Shown one piece after another: positions 1 to 8,213 of a stretch of 64,000 nucleotides of DNA. The notes below the pieces were generated by a model. The model was not told the DNA's origin and did not search any database. It worked only from the letters and a program-made list of their open reading frames with translations. A program made the translations under genes and the position numbers. Location: positions 124,001 through 188,000 of the forward strand of contig NZ_CP009253.1 of the NCBI RefSeq assembly GCF_001280225.1, read 5' to 3'. Every line of letters begins with the position of its first letter. Position 1 is the stretch's first letter. This stretch comes from Buchnera aphidicola (Aphis glycines). Lineage in GTDB: Bacteria > Pseudomonadota > Gammaproteobacteria > Enterobacterales > Enterobacteriaceae.

Positions 1-563
1 AAACAGAGTCTGGAACTATTTGGTTAGATCCTAAAAAAACAACTCCTTATAAATTTTATCAATTTTGGAAAAACATAGAAGATTCTGATGTTTATAAGTT
101 TTTCAAATTATTTACTTTTTTAGACTGTGATGAAATCAATGTAAGAGAAATAAACAAATATAAAAATAATCAGATTATTCATGATAAATCTTACTTATCG
201 CGATACATGACTCGTTTAGTACATGGCGAAGAAAATTTACTATCTGCAGAAAGAATTACTAATATTCTTTTTTTAAAAAATATAAATGAGATCAAGGAAT
301 TTGATTTACAACAGTTAAAAAAAGATGGTATACCTTCCATTGAAGTTAATCAAATTAAAGATTTACAAGAAGCATTAATATTATGCTCATTAGCACAATC
401 TCGCACACAAGCAAAAAATATGATCATATCTAATGCTATATCTATTAATACCAATAAAGTTTCAAAACAAAGTTATACTTTCAATGACGATGATAAATTA
501 TTCAATCGATTTACTTTGATTTCTAGAGGAAAAAAAAATCATTGTCTTATATATTGGAAATAA
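1..563 (+). CDS. tyrS: Tyrosyl-tRNA synthetase, C-terminal part (5' end outside window)
   Basis: This is the 3' part of the cytoplasmic enzyme that charges tRNA-Tyr with tyrosine. The reading frame is open from base 3 to the TAA at 561-563, about 186 codons. The first codons read TESGTIWLDPKKTTPYKFYQFW, cut here to TESGTIWLDPKKT and the following PYKFYQFW, which match the end of the class I catalytic domain of E. coli TyrRS. An S4-type RNA-binding domain follows and ends in RGKKNHCLIYWK, close to the E. coli C-terminus. The HIGH motif lies upstream of the window. No lesion is seen in the visible part. The identification is secure by family resemblance. Confidence 0.95.
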   Translation, partial: TESGTIWLDPKKTTPYKFYQFWKNIEDSDVYKFFKLFTFLDCDEINVREINKYKNNQIIHDKSYLSRYMTRLVHGEENLLSAERITNILFLKNINEIKEFDLQQLKKDGIPSIEVNQIKDLQEALILCSLAQSRTQAKNMIISNAISINTNKVSKQSYTFNDDDKLFNRFTLISRGKKNHCLIYWK

Positions 564-603
564 ATTATTTTGATTTTTTAACCAATAATAATTCAAAAAA
601 TAA

Positions 604-990
604 TTAATTAATTGCAAAACTTTCTCCACAACCGCAAAATTTTTCTAACTTAGAGTTATAAAATTTAAATACTTTGTTGACATTATTTTTTATAAAATCA
701 ATTTTTACACCATCTAAAAATGGAATGTCTTTTTTAGAAATTTGTATTGAAATATTTTTACAAGAAAAAATTATATCATTTTCTACGATTAACTGTTTTT
801 CATTGTTAGTTAATTCCATAGTATATCGAAAGCCTGCGCATCCAGATTTTTTTATACTTAATTTTATTCCTGTGTTTTTTTTATCACGATTAATTAATAA
901 TAATATTTGTTGCGCAGCACTTTGCGTAATTTCAATTCCTTTCCATGTATTTTCATTAAATAAATAAGTATTTACTTGTTTTTTTTTCAT
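604..990 (-). CDS. sufA: A-type iron-sulfur carrier, SufA-like
   Basis: This 128-residue protein of the HesB/IscA family is expected to carry Fe-S clusters or iron and pass them to apoproteins such as the complex I subunits encoded further along. The three invariant cysteines are present: Cys51 in SGCAGF, and Cys119 and Cys121 in CGCGESF at the C-terminus. The WKGIEIT start of the domain and the IPFLDG and FKFYNSK segments resemble SufA more than IscA or ErpA. In E. coli sufA also lies in the same region as ydiK, which is the next gene here. The rest of the suf operon is not in the window. Assignment as SufA rather than ErpA is inference from similarity and synteny. Confidence 0.82.
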   Translation of the reverse strand: MKKKQVNTYLFNENTWKGIEITQSAAQQILLLINRDKKNTGIKLSIKKSGCAGFRYTMELTNNEKQLIVENDIIFSCKNISIQISKKDIPFLDGVKIDFIKNNVNKVFKFYNSKLEKFCGCGESFAIN

Positions 991-1201
991 TTTTTTCTCT
1001 TGATTACTTTTGATAAAGGAATATTCTATAAATAATTATTTCATTTGTTTTTATGTATTTTTTGTTTTATTTGAAGAGTTTTTCTTTCATGATTTTTAAA
1101 AATTTAATGTTATAATTTTGATTAGCAAAATTTTTTAATTCTTTCCACTCATCATCTATAATATAAAAATATTTATAAAAATATTGAGGTGAAACAATTA
1201 T

Positions 1202-2296
1202 ATGCAAAATCCAAAAGAAAAAATGGATTTATCGCAGTTTATTTTATCATTAATATTTATTATTGCTATAAGTATTGCAAGTTTTTTAATAATAAAACCA
1301 TTTATATTAGGATTTTTATGGGCTAGTACTATTGTAATTTCAACTTGGCCTTTGATGTTAAAAATACAAAAATTTTTAGGAGGTCGACGTTTCATTGCTC
1401 TTGTGAGTATGATTATTATTTTATTGTTATTATTTATTATTCCAATAGTACTTTTAGTAAATAGTTTAATTGCGACAAGTATCCCAATTATTCATTGGTT
1501 TGGTTCTAACACTTTAGAATTTCCAGAATTAATTTGGCTGCAGGATATACCAATAATCGGAAAAAAAATTTTTATTGGCTATAAAGAGTTATTAGATAGT
1601 GATGGAGCTGAATTAATTAAAGAAGTTAGACCTTATATGGGTCGAACAACTGAATTTTTTATAATTCAAGCTAAAAATTTCGGATTATTTGTCATGCATT
1701 TAACTTTAATGTTAATATTTAGTATTTTACTCTATTGGAACGGTGAAAAAATTAGTAATGCAATTCGTCGATTTGCATTACGCATTAATTCTAAAAATGG
1801 AAATGCTATTATTTTACTGACTGTTCGTGCTATTAGGTCTGTTGCATTAGGAGTTGTAGTAACAGCTTTAATTCAAGCTTTTTTATCTGGTTTAGGTTTG
1901 TTAATTTCAGGTGTTCCATATTGGACTTTGTTAATGATTTTGATTGTTTTTTCTTGTTTAATACAATTAGGTCCATTACCAATTTTATTCCCATCTATTA
2001 TCTGGCTCTATTGGAATAATCATACTACATGGGGAACGTTATTATTAATTTGGAGTTGTTTTGTATTTATATTAGATAATATATTACGCACTTTGTTTAT
2101 AAGAATCGGTTCTGATTTACCAACTTTTTTAATTTTATCAGGAGTGATAGGTGGTTTACTAACTTTTGGTATGATTGGTTTATTTATTGGACCGGTAGTA
2201 TTAGTAATATTATATAGATTAACAATATCTTGGATATACGGGATTTCTATTAATTCTTTTATTAACAATATAGATGCAAAACCAAAGATTAATTAA
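1202..2296 (+). CDS. ydiK: AI-2E/PerM-family membrane protein YdiK
   Basis: This is an inner-membrane protein of 364 residues (E. coli YdiK 370) with about seven or eight hydrophobic segments. Close matches to E. coli YdiK include FILGFLWASTIV near residue 37, IIPIVLLVNS, LGVVVTALIQA, QLGPLPILFPSIIWLYW and SGVIGGLLTFGMIGLFIGPV near the end. The substrate is not established. The family includes the AI-2 exporter TqsA and Na+/H+ antiporter-like members, so a transport role is likely but unproven. The ATG has a GAGGTG-type ribosome-binding site about 8 bases upstream. It is divergent from sufA, with about 210 bp between the two genes for promoters. Confidence 0.88.
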   Translation: MQNPKEKMDLSQFILSLIFIIAISIASFLIIKPFILGFLWASTIVISTWPLMLKIQKFLGGRRFIALVSMIIILLLLFIIPIVLLVNSLIATSIPIIHWFGSNTLEFPELIWLQDIPIIGKKIFIGYKELLDSDGAELIKEVRPYMGRTTEFFIIQAKNFGLFVMHLTLMLIFSILLYWNGEKISNAIRRFALRINSKNGNAIILLTVRAIRSVALGVVVTALIQAFLSGLGLLISGVPYWTLLMILIVFSCLIQLGPLPILFPSIIWLYWNNHTTWGTLLLIWSCFVFILDNILRTLFIRIGSDLPTFLILSGVIGGLLTFGMIGLFIGPVVLVILYRLTISWIYGISINSFINNIDAKPKIN

Positions 2297-2690
2297 TAAT
2301 TATAAAAAATTTAAAATATTATAATTTTTAAATTTTAAGTTGTAAAAATAAACGGCTTAATTTAATCTAAAGATATAATAAGTACTTTTAAAAACAAATA
2401 AAAAATTATGATATTATAAAAAAATAATTTAACTATTTTGAATATTTACTGAACAGAATATTAATAATCTTGTATAATTGTATGATTTTTAGGATTTTAT
2501 CTTCATTTTATTTCCTATTTTAAGCTTTTTATTATGTTTAAATACTATTATACTTCTTTTCTCGAAAATTATGATTTTTTTATATATTAAAAATTTTTCT
2601 TTAGAGAGAAGTTTATGATTAATTAGTTTATCGTGATTTTATCACATTTTGATATTCTTTTTAGGATAGAAAATTCGTTTAGAGAATAAA
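2297..2690. other. Long AT-rich intergenic spacer upstream of aroH
   Basis: At 394 bp this is the longest stretch without a gene in the window. I find no open frame of useful length on either strand and no tRNA-like sequence. It contains AT-rich inverted repeats, a TATAAT hexamer at 2473-2478 without a well-spaced -35 partner, and a small perfect hairpin GTGAT-TTT-ATCAC at 2633-2645, about 45 bp before the aroH start. In E. coli a Trp-repressed promoter drives aroH; I see no convincing trp operator here. The region may be the aroH leader plus eroded remains of lost genes. Confidence 0.55.
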
Positions 2691-3737
2691 ATGAAAAAAA
2701 CAGATGAACTACGTACAATACGAATCGATCCATTAATAACGCCTTCTGAATTAGCAAAAAAATATGCTATTACCTCAGATATTATGGATAATGTTATTAT
2801 AACTAGACAGAATATTGCACGAATTATGACTGGTCGAGATTTGCGTTTACTCGTTGTAATAGGTCCATGTTCTGTTCATGATCCTATAGCTGCCGTCGAA
2901 TACGCTCATCGATTATTTGAATTACGCAAAAAATATCAAGATCGTCTTGAGATTATAATGCGTACATATTTTGAAAAACCAAGAACAGTAGTTGGCTGGA
3001 AAGGATTAATTTCAGATCCAGATTTAAACGGTAGTTTTAGAGTTAATCATGGACTTTCTGTAGCTCGTAAATTACTATTGGATATAAATGCATTAGGAAT
3101 GCCAGCCGCAACAGAATTTTTAGATATTGTAGTGGGTCAATTCATTGCAGATTTAATTAGTTGGGGAGCTATTGGAGCTAGAACTACTGAAAGCCAAATT
3201 CATAGAGAAATGGCTTCTGCACTTTCATGTCCAGTAGGATTTAAAAATGGAACTGATGGTAATATACGTATCGCAATCGATGCTATTAGAGCAGCTCAAG
3301 CTCGTCATTTATTTTTTGCCCCAAATAAAGATGGGCAAATGACTATTAATCATACTAGTGGTAATCCATACGGACATATTATTATGAGAGGTGGTCGGTC
3401 TCCTAATTATCATGCTAAAGATGTTGAATCAGCAATCAAAGAATTACGTAAATTTAATTTAATAGAGCATTTAATGATTGATTTTAGTCATGGAAATTGC
3501 TTAAAAGAACATATTCGCCAAAAGAATGTTTCTATGTCTGTTGCAAAACAAATTTCTTCAGGATCTAAAAATATATTTGGGGTTATGATTGAAAGTTTCT
3601 TAGAAGAAGGTTTTCAAAAAGTATCAAATAAAAAACCATTAATATATGGAAAATCAATTACTGATGCTTGTTTAAACTGGAATGATAGTGTTTTAATAAT
3701 TAAACAATTAGCAGATGCTGTAGATACTCGTTTTTAG
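2691..3737 (+). CDS. aroH: 3-deoxy-D-arabino-heptulosonate 7-phosphate synthase (AroH type)
   Basis: This enzyme condenses phosphoenolpyruvate with erythrose 4-phosphate, the first step of the shikimate pathway to chorismate, phenylalanine, tyrosine and tryptophan. The 348-residue product matches E. coli AroH (348) from the N-terminal TDELRT to the C-terminal AVDTRF. The GPCS motif with the metal-binding Cys60, FEKPRT, the GARTTESQIHREMASALSCP block and DFSHGNC are all present. In E. coli AroH is the tryptophan-sensitive isozyme. Whether this enzyme keeps that feedback cannot be read by eye. It is a single-gene unit with a strong terminator just downstream. In Buchnera this step serves essential aromatic amino acid supply to the host. 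Confidence 0.96.
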   Translation: MKKTDELRTIRIDPLITPSELAKKYAITSDIMDNVIITRQNIARIMTGRDLRLLVVIGPCSVHDPIAAVEYAHRLFELRKKYQDRLEIIMRTYFEKPRTVVGWKGLISDPDLNGSFRVNHGLSVARKLLLDINALGMPAATEFLDIVVGQFIADLISWGAIGARTTESQIHREMASALSCPVGFKNGTDGNIRIAIDAIRAAQARHLFFAPNKDGQMTINHTSGNPYGHIIMRGGRSPNYHAKDVESAIKELRKFNLIEHLMIDFSHGNCLKEHIRQKNVSMSVAKQISSGSKNIFGVMIESFLEEGFQKVSNKKPLIYGKSITDACLNWNDSVLIIKQLADAVDTRF

Positions 3738-3741
3738 TTTG

Positions 3742-3776
3742 TATGCTAGTCAAAATTTTGACTAGCATATTTTTAT
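3742..3776 (+). terminator. Rho-independent terminator after aroH
   Basis: A perfect 28-bp palindrome at 3742-3769 (half-site TATGCTAGTCAAAA) starts 5 bases after the aroH stop and is followed by a T-rich run. It is one of the clearest terminators in the window and separates aroH from the thrS operon. Confidence 0.88.
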
Positions 3777-3852
3777 TAGTTAAATAAATTTAATTTTATA
3801 GAATTAATTTTTATAATTATTAAAAATATTTTTTAAATAAAGGTATATCAGA

Positions 3853-5781
3853 ATGCCTGTAATAAAATTTTGTGATGGAAGTCAAGAAATTTACGAGCAT
3901 TCTATCTCATTAAAAAATCTTATAAAAAATAAGAATCCTAACATATTTACATCTTTAATTGCTATTTCTACAAATGAAAATTTTTCTAATTTAGACACTC
4001 TTATTACAAAAGATTCTTTTATAAAATTTATTAGAAAAAAAGATGTTGATGCATTAAAGATTATTAGGTATTCATGTATACAGCTCTTAAATTATTCGAT
4101 TAAAACAATATGGCCATTATGTAAAATTGCGGAAAGTAAAATTACAAGTGATGGTTTTTATTCTGATATAGACACAGAAAATAAAATTTTAGAAAAAGAT
4201 CTGATTTTAATAGAGCAGAAAATGAAAGATCTTTTAAGTAAAAAGTATGATATTGTTAATAAAAAGTTATCTTTTAATAAAGTTTTAAAAGAGTTTACAC
4301 AAAGATCAGAGATATATAAAATTAATTTAGTACAAAGTAATTTTCTAGAAAATGATATAGTTTCTTTATATTATCATGAAGATTACGTAGATCTTGATAT
4401 TGGAATGCAAGTATTTAACATAAAATTTTGTAAATATTTTAAATTGCAAAAAATTAGCGGAGTTTATTGGCAAGGCAACAAAAAAAATACAATGTTGCAA
4501 CGTATTTATTGTACTGCTTGGCGAAATCAAGAAGAATTAGATAAGCATTTAAGTTACATTAAGGAATTAAAAAAAAGAGATCATAGAAAAATTAATCAAT
4601 CTTTAAAATTATATCATATGCAAAATGAATCTCCTGGTATGATTTTTTGGCATAATAACGGTTTTATTATTTTTAATGAATTAGAAAATTTTGTTCGAGA
4701 AAAACTAAAAGAATATAAATATAAAGAAGTAAAAACGCCTTTATTAATAGATAAATCAATATGGAGACACAGTGGTCATTGGGATAACTATAAAGATGCT
4801 ATTTTTACTACTTCATCAGAAAATAGAAAGTACTGTATTAAACCTATGAATTGTCCTGGACATGTTCAAATTTTTAACGTTGGATTAAAATCTTATCGAG
4901 ATTTACCTATTCGTATGGCAGAGTTTGGAAGTTGTCATAGAAATGAATTTTCTGGATCTTTACATGGTCTTATGAGAGTACGTAATTTTACTCAAGATGA
5001 TGCTCATATATTTTGTACTCCAGAACAAATACATTCTGAAATTAATAACTGCATTAACATGATATATGATTTATATAGCACATTTAATTTTAAAAATATT
5101 ATAGTAAAATTTTCTACTCGACCTAAAAAACGTATTGGTGATGATATAATTTGGGATCAAGCAGAACAAGATTTATCTGATGTTTTAATAAAAAATAATT
5201 TAGCATTCGAATATCAATTAGGAGAAGGTGCTTTTTATGGACCTAAAATTGAATTTGTTTTGCAAGATTCATTAGATCGAAATTGGCAATGTGGAACAAT
5301 ACAGTTAGATTTTTATCTACCAGCTCGTTTAAATGCATTTTATATTAATTCAAAAAATGAAAAAAGTATCCCTATAATAATTCATCGCGCTATCTTGGGA
5401 TCAATCGAACGTTTTATTGGAATACTGATAGAAGAGTGCGCTGGAAAATTGCCAACTTGGATATCTCCTATACAAGTTATTGTGATCGGCGTTAAAAGCG
5501 CTCATTCTGTTTATGTAAACAAAATAGTTGAAAGACTTAATATTTTAAAGATTCGTGTTGAATCAGATTTAAGAAATGAAAAAATGAATCTTAAAATTCG
5601 TGAGCATACTTTACGTCACATTCCATATATATTAATTTGTGGTGAAAAAGAAATTCAATCTAATACAGTTTCTGTTAGAAATAGAAATGGAAATAATTTT
5701 AAAGTATTGGATGTTAATTTATTTATTAAAAAACTGCAAAACGAAATATTCACTCGTAGTTTTTTTCAAATGGAGGAATAA
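3853..5781 (+). CDS. thrS: Threonyl-tRNA synthetase with a degenerate editing site
   Basis: This class II synthetase charges tRNA-Thr. It has 642 residues, as in E. coli, so the numbering can be compared directly. Domain order is TGS (about 1-60), N2 editing domain (62-224), catalytic core, then anticodon-binding domain. The core is intact: MNCPGH (zinc Cys about 334), DDAHIFC (zinc His about 385) and IIHRAILGSIERF (zinc His about 511). The editing domain is not. The four residues needed in E. coli to hydrolyse Ser-tRNA-Thr, His73, His77, Cys182 and His186, are Tyr73, Gln77, Asp182 and Gln186 here. Asp180 is retained. It should therefore charge tRNA normally but is predicted not to proofread serine. 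It is the first gene of the infC-rpmI-rplT-pheST-ihfA cluster, and its 3' end carries the GGAGG site for infC. Confidence 0.96.
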   Translation: MPVIKFCDGSQEIYEHSISLKNLIKNKNPNIFTSLIAISTNENFSNLDTLITKDSFIKFIRKKDVDALKIIRYSCIQLLNYSIKTIWPLCKIAESKITSDGFYSDIDTENKILEKDLILIEQKMKDLLSKKYDIVNKKLSFNKVLKEFTQRSEIYKINLVQSNFLENDIVSLYYHEDYVDLDIGMQVFNIKFCKYFKLQKISGVYWQGNKKNTMLQRIYCTAWRNQEELDKHLSYIKELKKRDHRKINQSLKLYHMQNESPGMIFWHNNGFIIFNELENFVREKLKEYKYKEVKTPLLIDKSIWRHSGHWDNYKDAIFTTSSENRKYCIKPMNCPGHVQIFNVGLKSYRDLPIRMAEFGSCHRNEFSGSLHGLMRVRNFTQDDAHIFCTPEQIHSEINNCINMIYDLYSTFNFKNIIVKFSTRPKKRIGDDIIWDQAEQDLSDVLIKNNLAFEYQLGEGAFYGPKIEFVLQDSLDRNWQCGTIQLDFYLPARLNAFYINSKNEKSIPIIIHRAILGSIERFIGILIEECAGKLPTWISPIQVIVIGVKSAHSVYVNKIVERLNILKIRVESDLRNEKMNLKIREHTLRHIPYILICGEKEIQSNTVSVRNRNGNNFKVLDVNLFIKKLQNEIFTRSFFQMEE

Positions 5782-5784
5782 GGT

Positions 5785-6327
5785 ATTAAAGTCGGAAAAA
5801 GAACTCATCAATTAACAAAGCCAAATCGTATTAATAACGAAATTCGTGCAATTAAAGTTCGCCTGACAGGCATTGAAGGCGATCAACTAGGAATCGTTAG
5901 TTTACGTGAAGCTTTAGACAAATCTGAAGAATTAGGATTAGATTTAGTAGAAATAAGTCCTAACGCAGAGCCTCCAGTTTGTCGAATTATGGATTATGGA
6001 AAATTTCTTTATGAAAAAAGCAAATCTTCTAAAGAACAGAAAAAGAAACAAAAAGTTGTTCAAGTAAAAGAAATTAAATTTCGTCCCGGAACTGATGAAG
6101 GAGATTATCAAGTTAAACTACGTAATTTAATTCGTTTTTTAGAAGATGGTGATAAAGTAAAAATTACCTTGCGTTTCAGAGGGCGAGAAATGGCCCATCA
6201 AAAAATAGGTGTAAATGTTTTAAATAGAGTAAAAAATGATCTAATTGAATTAGCCACTATTGAATCATTCCCATCTAAAATTGAAGGTCGTCAAATGATA
6301 ATGATTTTAGCTCCAAGGAAAAAATAG
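5785..6327 (+). CDS. infC: Translation initiation factor IF-3, ATT start
   Basis: IF-3 binds the 30S subunit, prevents premature 50S joining and checks the start codon. The open frame begins at ATT 5785-5787, four bases after thrS ends, and gives 180 residues, exactly the E. coli length. It reads (M)[20 protein letters not shown], aligned with E. coli MKGGKRVQ onward. A GGAGG at 5772-5776 in the thrS 3' end sits at a good distance. Starting at the first ATG (5989) would remove the whole conserved N-domain, so ATT is clearly the start. The C-domain ([13 protein letters not shown]) is intact. In E. coli the AUU start lets IF-3 repress its own synthesis; keeping it here suggests the same control. 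Confidence 0.95.
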   Translation: MKVGKRTHQLTKPNRINNEIRAIKVRLTGIEGDQLGIVSLREALDKSEELGLDLVEISPNAEPPVCRIMDYGKFLYEKSKSSKEQKKKQKVVQVKEIKFRPGTDEGDYQVKLRNLIRFLEDGDKVKITLRFRGREMAHQKIGVNVLNRVKNDLIELATIESFPSKIEGRQMIMILAPRKK

Positions 6328-6393
6328 TAACTTAAATTAACAGTATTTAAAGTAAATATATAATTATTTTTTCTAATTACAAAGAAACATTAT

Positions 6394-6591
6394 ATGCAAA
6401 AAATTAAAACTTTAAAGAGTGCAGCAAAACGATTTAAAAAAACTGCATCTGGTAAATTCAAGCGTAAACAGGCGAATTTGCGTCATATTTTAACAAAAAA
6501 GACAACAAGTAAAAAACGCCATTTACGTCCTAAAGTACTGGTTTTAAAAGGAGATATCAATAAAGTAAGATCATTTTTACCGTATGTATAA
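6394..6591 (+). CDS. rpmI: 50S ribosomal protein L35
   Basis: This 65-residue basic protein of the large ribosomal subunit has the same length as E. coli L35. It begins [20 protein letters not shown], has the conserved [18 protein letters not shown] core and ends in VRSFLPYV. It lies 66 bp after infC and 43 bp before rplT, in the same order as in E. coli. In E. coli L20 represses rpmI-rplT translation through a pseudoknot involving infC and the infC-rpmI region. I cannot confirm such a structure here. Confidence 0.96.
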   Translation: MQKIKTLKSAAKRFKKTASGKFKRKQANLRHILTKKTTSKKRHLRPKVLVLKGDINKVRSFLPYV

Positions 6592-6634
6592 ATTTATTTT
6601 TACTAAAGTTGTGTAAACAGGGGAGAGCATATCA

Positions 6635-6991
6635 ATGGCTCGTGTAAAACGTGGCGTAACTGCTCATGCTCGTCATAAAAAAGTTTTAAAACAAGCAAAA
6701 GGTTATTATGGAGCTCGTTCTCGTGTTTATAGAGTTGCATATCAAGCTGTGATTAAAGCAGGTCAGTATGCTTACCGTGATAGACGTCAAAGAAAAAGAC
6801 AATTCCGTCAATTATGGATTACGAGAATAAATGCCGCAGTTCGTCAAAGTAAAATCTCTTATAGCAAGTTTATATATGGATTAAAACAAGCTTCTATTAA
6901 TATCGACCGAAAAGTATTATCTGATATTGCGATATTTGATATATGTGCGTTTAATATTTTAGTTGAAAAAGCAAAAAATGCTTTACTTTGA
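6635..6991 (+). CDS. rplT: 50S ribosomal protein L20
   Basis: L20 binds 23S rRNA and is needed for early assembly of the large subunit. The product has 118 residues, like E. coli L20, with the conserved start [20 protein letters not shown], the motifs [13 protein letters not shown] and [20 protein letters not shown], and a C-terminal globular part. A GGGGAG ribosome-binding site lies 9 to 14 bases before the ATG. It is followed by about 220 bp containing the hairpin upstream of pheS, so it is the last gene before a likely transcriptional checkpoint. Confidence 0.96.
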   Translation: MARVKRGVTAHARHKKVLKQAKGYYGARSRVYRVAYQAVIKAGQYAYRDRRQRKRQFRQLWITRINAAVRQSKISYSKFIYGLKQASINIDRKVLSDIAIFDICAFNILVEKAKNALL

Positions 6992-7140
6992 TATAATAAA
7001 TCATTTTTTAATAAATAAAATAAGAGGAAATTAATTTTTTCTTCGTTTACATTATAATTAAGTTTTTATTTATGAATAATATTTTTTAAACAATTAATTA
7101 ACATATTTATATTGTTTATATTTTAAAAATTTAATCAAAT

Positions 7141-7164
7141 AAGCTTCCTTTATGGAAGCTTTTT
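7141..7164 (+). terminator. Terminator or attenuator hairpin upstream of pheST
   Basis: The inverted repeat AAGCTTCC-TTTAT-GGAAGCTT (7141-7161) is followed directly by T residues, a standard intrinsic terminator. It lies between rplT and pheS, where E. coli has the pheM attenuator that responds to Phe-tRNA levels. I see no convincing Phe-rich leader peptide here; the only nearby short frame (ATG 7072, MNNIF) has one Phe. It may be a plain partial terminator or a remnant of attenuation. Confidence 0.75.
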
Positions 7165-7214
7165 AATATCTAAATAATATTCGATAATACAAATACCATG
7201 AAAAGAGTTGAAAA

Positions 7215-8204
7215 ATGTTAATGTTAGAAAATTTATGGAATGTTATTGAGAATGAAATTCAAAATTCTCATAACATCAATATGTTGAATCAAATAAAAAT
7301 TAAATATTTAGGAAAAAATGGTGTTTTTAATAATTATATGAAAAACTTAAAAAGTTTTTCTTTTGAAGAAAAAAAAAAATTCAGCACTATAATTAATAAA
7401 GTTAAAAAAAAGACTATATTTTCAATTAATATCAAAACAACTGAATTAAGTAAGATTATTCTTAAAAAACGTGTTGAAAAAGAAAAAATTGATATATCTT
7501 TACCAGGTCGTTATGTAAAAAATGGTTCTATTCATCCTATAAATCATAGTATTAAATTTATAAAAAATTTTTTTTATACATTAGGATTTCAATCTATTAA
7601 TGGTTTAGAAATAGAAGATGAATATCATAATTTTAACGCTTTAAATATACCTAAAAATCATCCTGCACGTGATAATCATGATACTTTTTGGTTTGATGAA
7701 AACCGATTATTAAGAACTCAAACTTCTAATATGCAAATTCGTATTATGAAATCGAATAAACCGCCAATGAGATTCATTTTTCCTGGAAAAGTTTATCGAA
7801 ACGATTACGATTCTACACATACACCGATGTTTCATCAAGTTGAAGGTTTAATAGTTGAAAAAAACATTAATTTTTCTCATCTAAAATGGATAATATACAA
7901 TTTTATATTTAATTTTTTTAATAAAAAAATTTCTCTTAGATTTCGTCCCTCTTATTTTCCATTTACTACTCCTTCATCTGAGGTTGATATTATGATAGAT
8001 TCTAAAAAATGGTTAGAAATTTTAGGTTGTGGCATGGTGCATCCGTTGGTATTAAAAAACGTTAATATTGATGCTAAAATATATTCTGCTTGTGCATTTG
8101 GACTCGGAGTGGAACGTATTACTATGCTACGTTATGGCATCTCTGATATTCGATCTTTTTTCGAGAATGATTTAAGATTTATAGAACAATTTAAACATAT
8201 TTAG
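7215..8204 (+). CDS. pheS: Phenylalanyl-tRNA synthetase alpha subunit
   Basis: This is the catalytic alpha subunit of the alpha2-beta2 class II enzyme that charges tRNA-Phe. It has 329 residues (E. coli 327). An N-terminal coiled-coil tRNA-binding arm precedes the catalytic domain, with SLPGRYVKNGSIHP, the motif 2 region (FPGKVYRNDYDSTHTPMFHQ), FRPSYFPFT and motif 3 (AFGLGVERITMLRYG). The alanine of AFG that lines the E. coli amino-acid pocket (Ala294) is kept. An in-frame run of 11 adenines at 7369-7379 is a possible slippage point. ATG 7215 and the in-frame ATG 7221 are both possible starts. pheT follows after 9 bp. Confidence 0.96.
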   Translation: MLMLENLWNVIENEIQNSHNINMLNQIKIKYLGKNGVFNNYMKNLKSFSFEEKKKFSTIINKVKKKTIFSINIKTTELSKIILKKRVEKEKIDISLPGRYVKNGSIHPINHSIKFIKNFFYTLGFQSINGLEIEDEYHNFNALNIPKNHPARDNHDTFWFDENRLLRTQTSNMQIRIMKSNKPPMRFIFPGKVYRNDYDSTHTPMFHQVEGLIVEKNINFSHLKWIIYNFIFNFFNKKISLRFRPSYFPFTTPSSEVDIMIDSKKWLEILGCGMVHPLVLKNVNIDAKIYSACAFGLGVERITMLRYGISDIRSFFENDLRFIEQFKHI

Positions 8205-8213
8205 TGAGATGAA

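Noticed and set aside
674..967. 97-residue plus-strand frame opposite sufA
   Set aside because: Antisense to a conserved gene with an intact cysteine pattern; composition and lack of homology mark it as a shadow.
7072..7089. Possible pheM-like leader peptide MNNIF
   Set aside because: Only five codons with a single Phe, no ribosome-binding site of note, and no similarity to the E. coli leader beyond position.
8036..8140. Altered pheS motif 3 (Cys before AFG instead of Phe) as evidence of changed amino-acid specificity
   Set aside because: The pocket-lining Ala is kept and the neighbouring substitution alone is not enough to argue for changed specificity.
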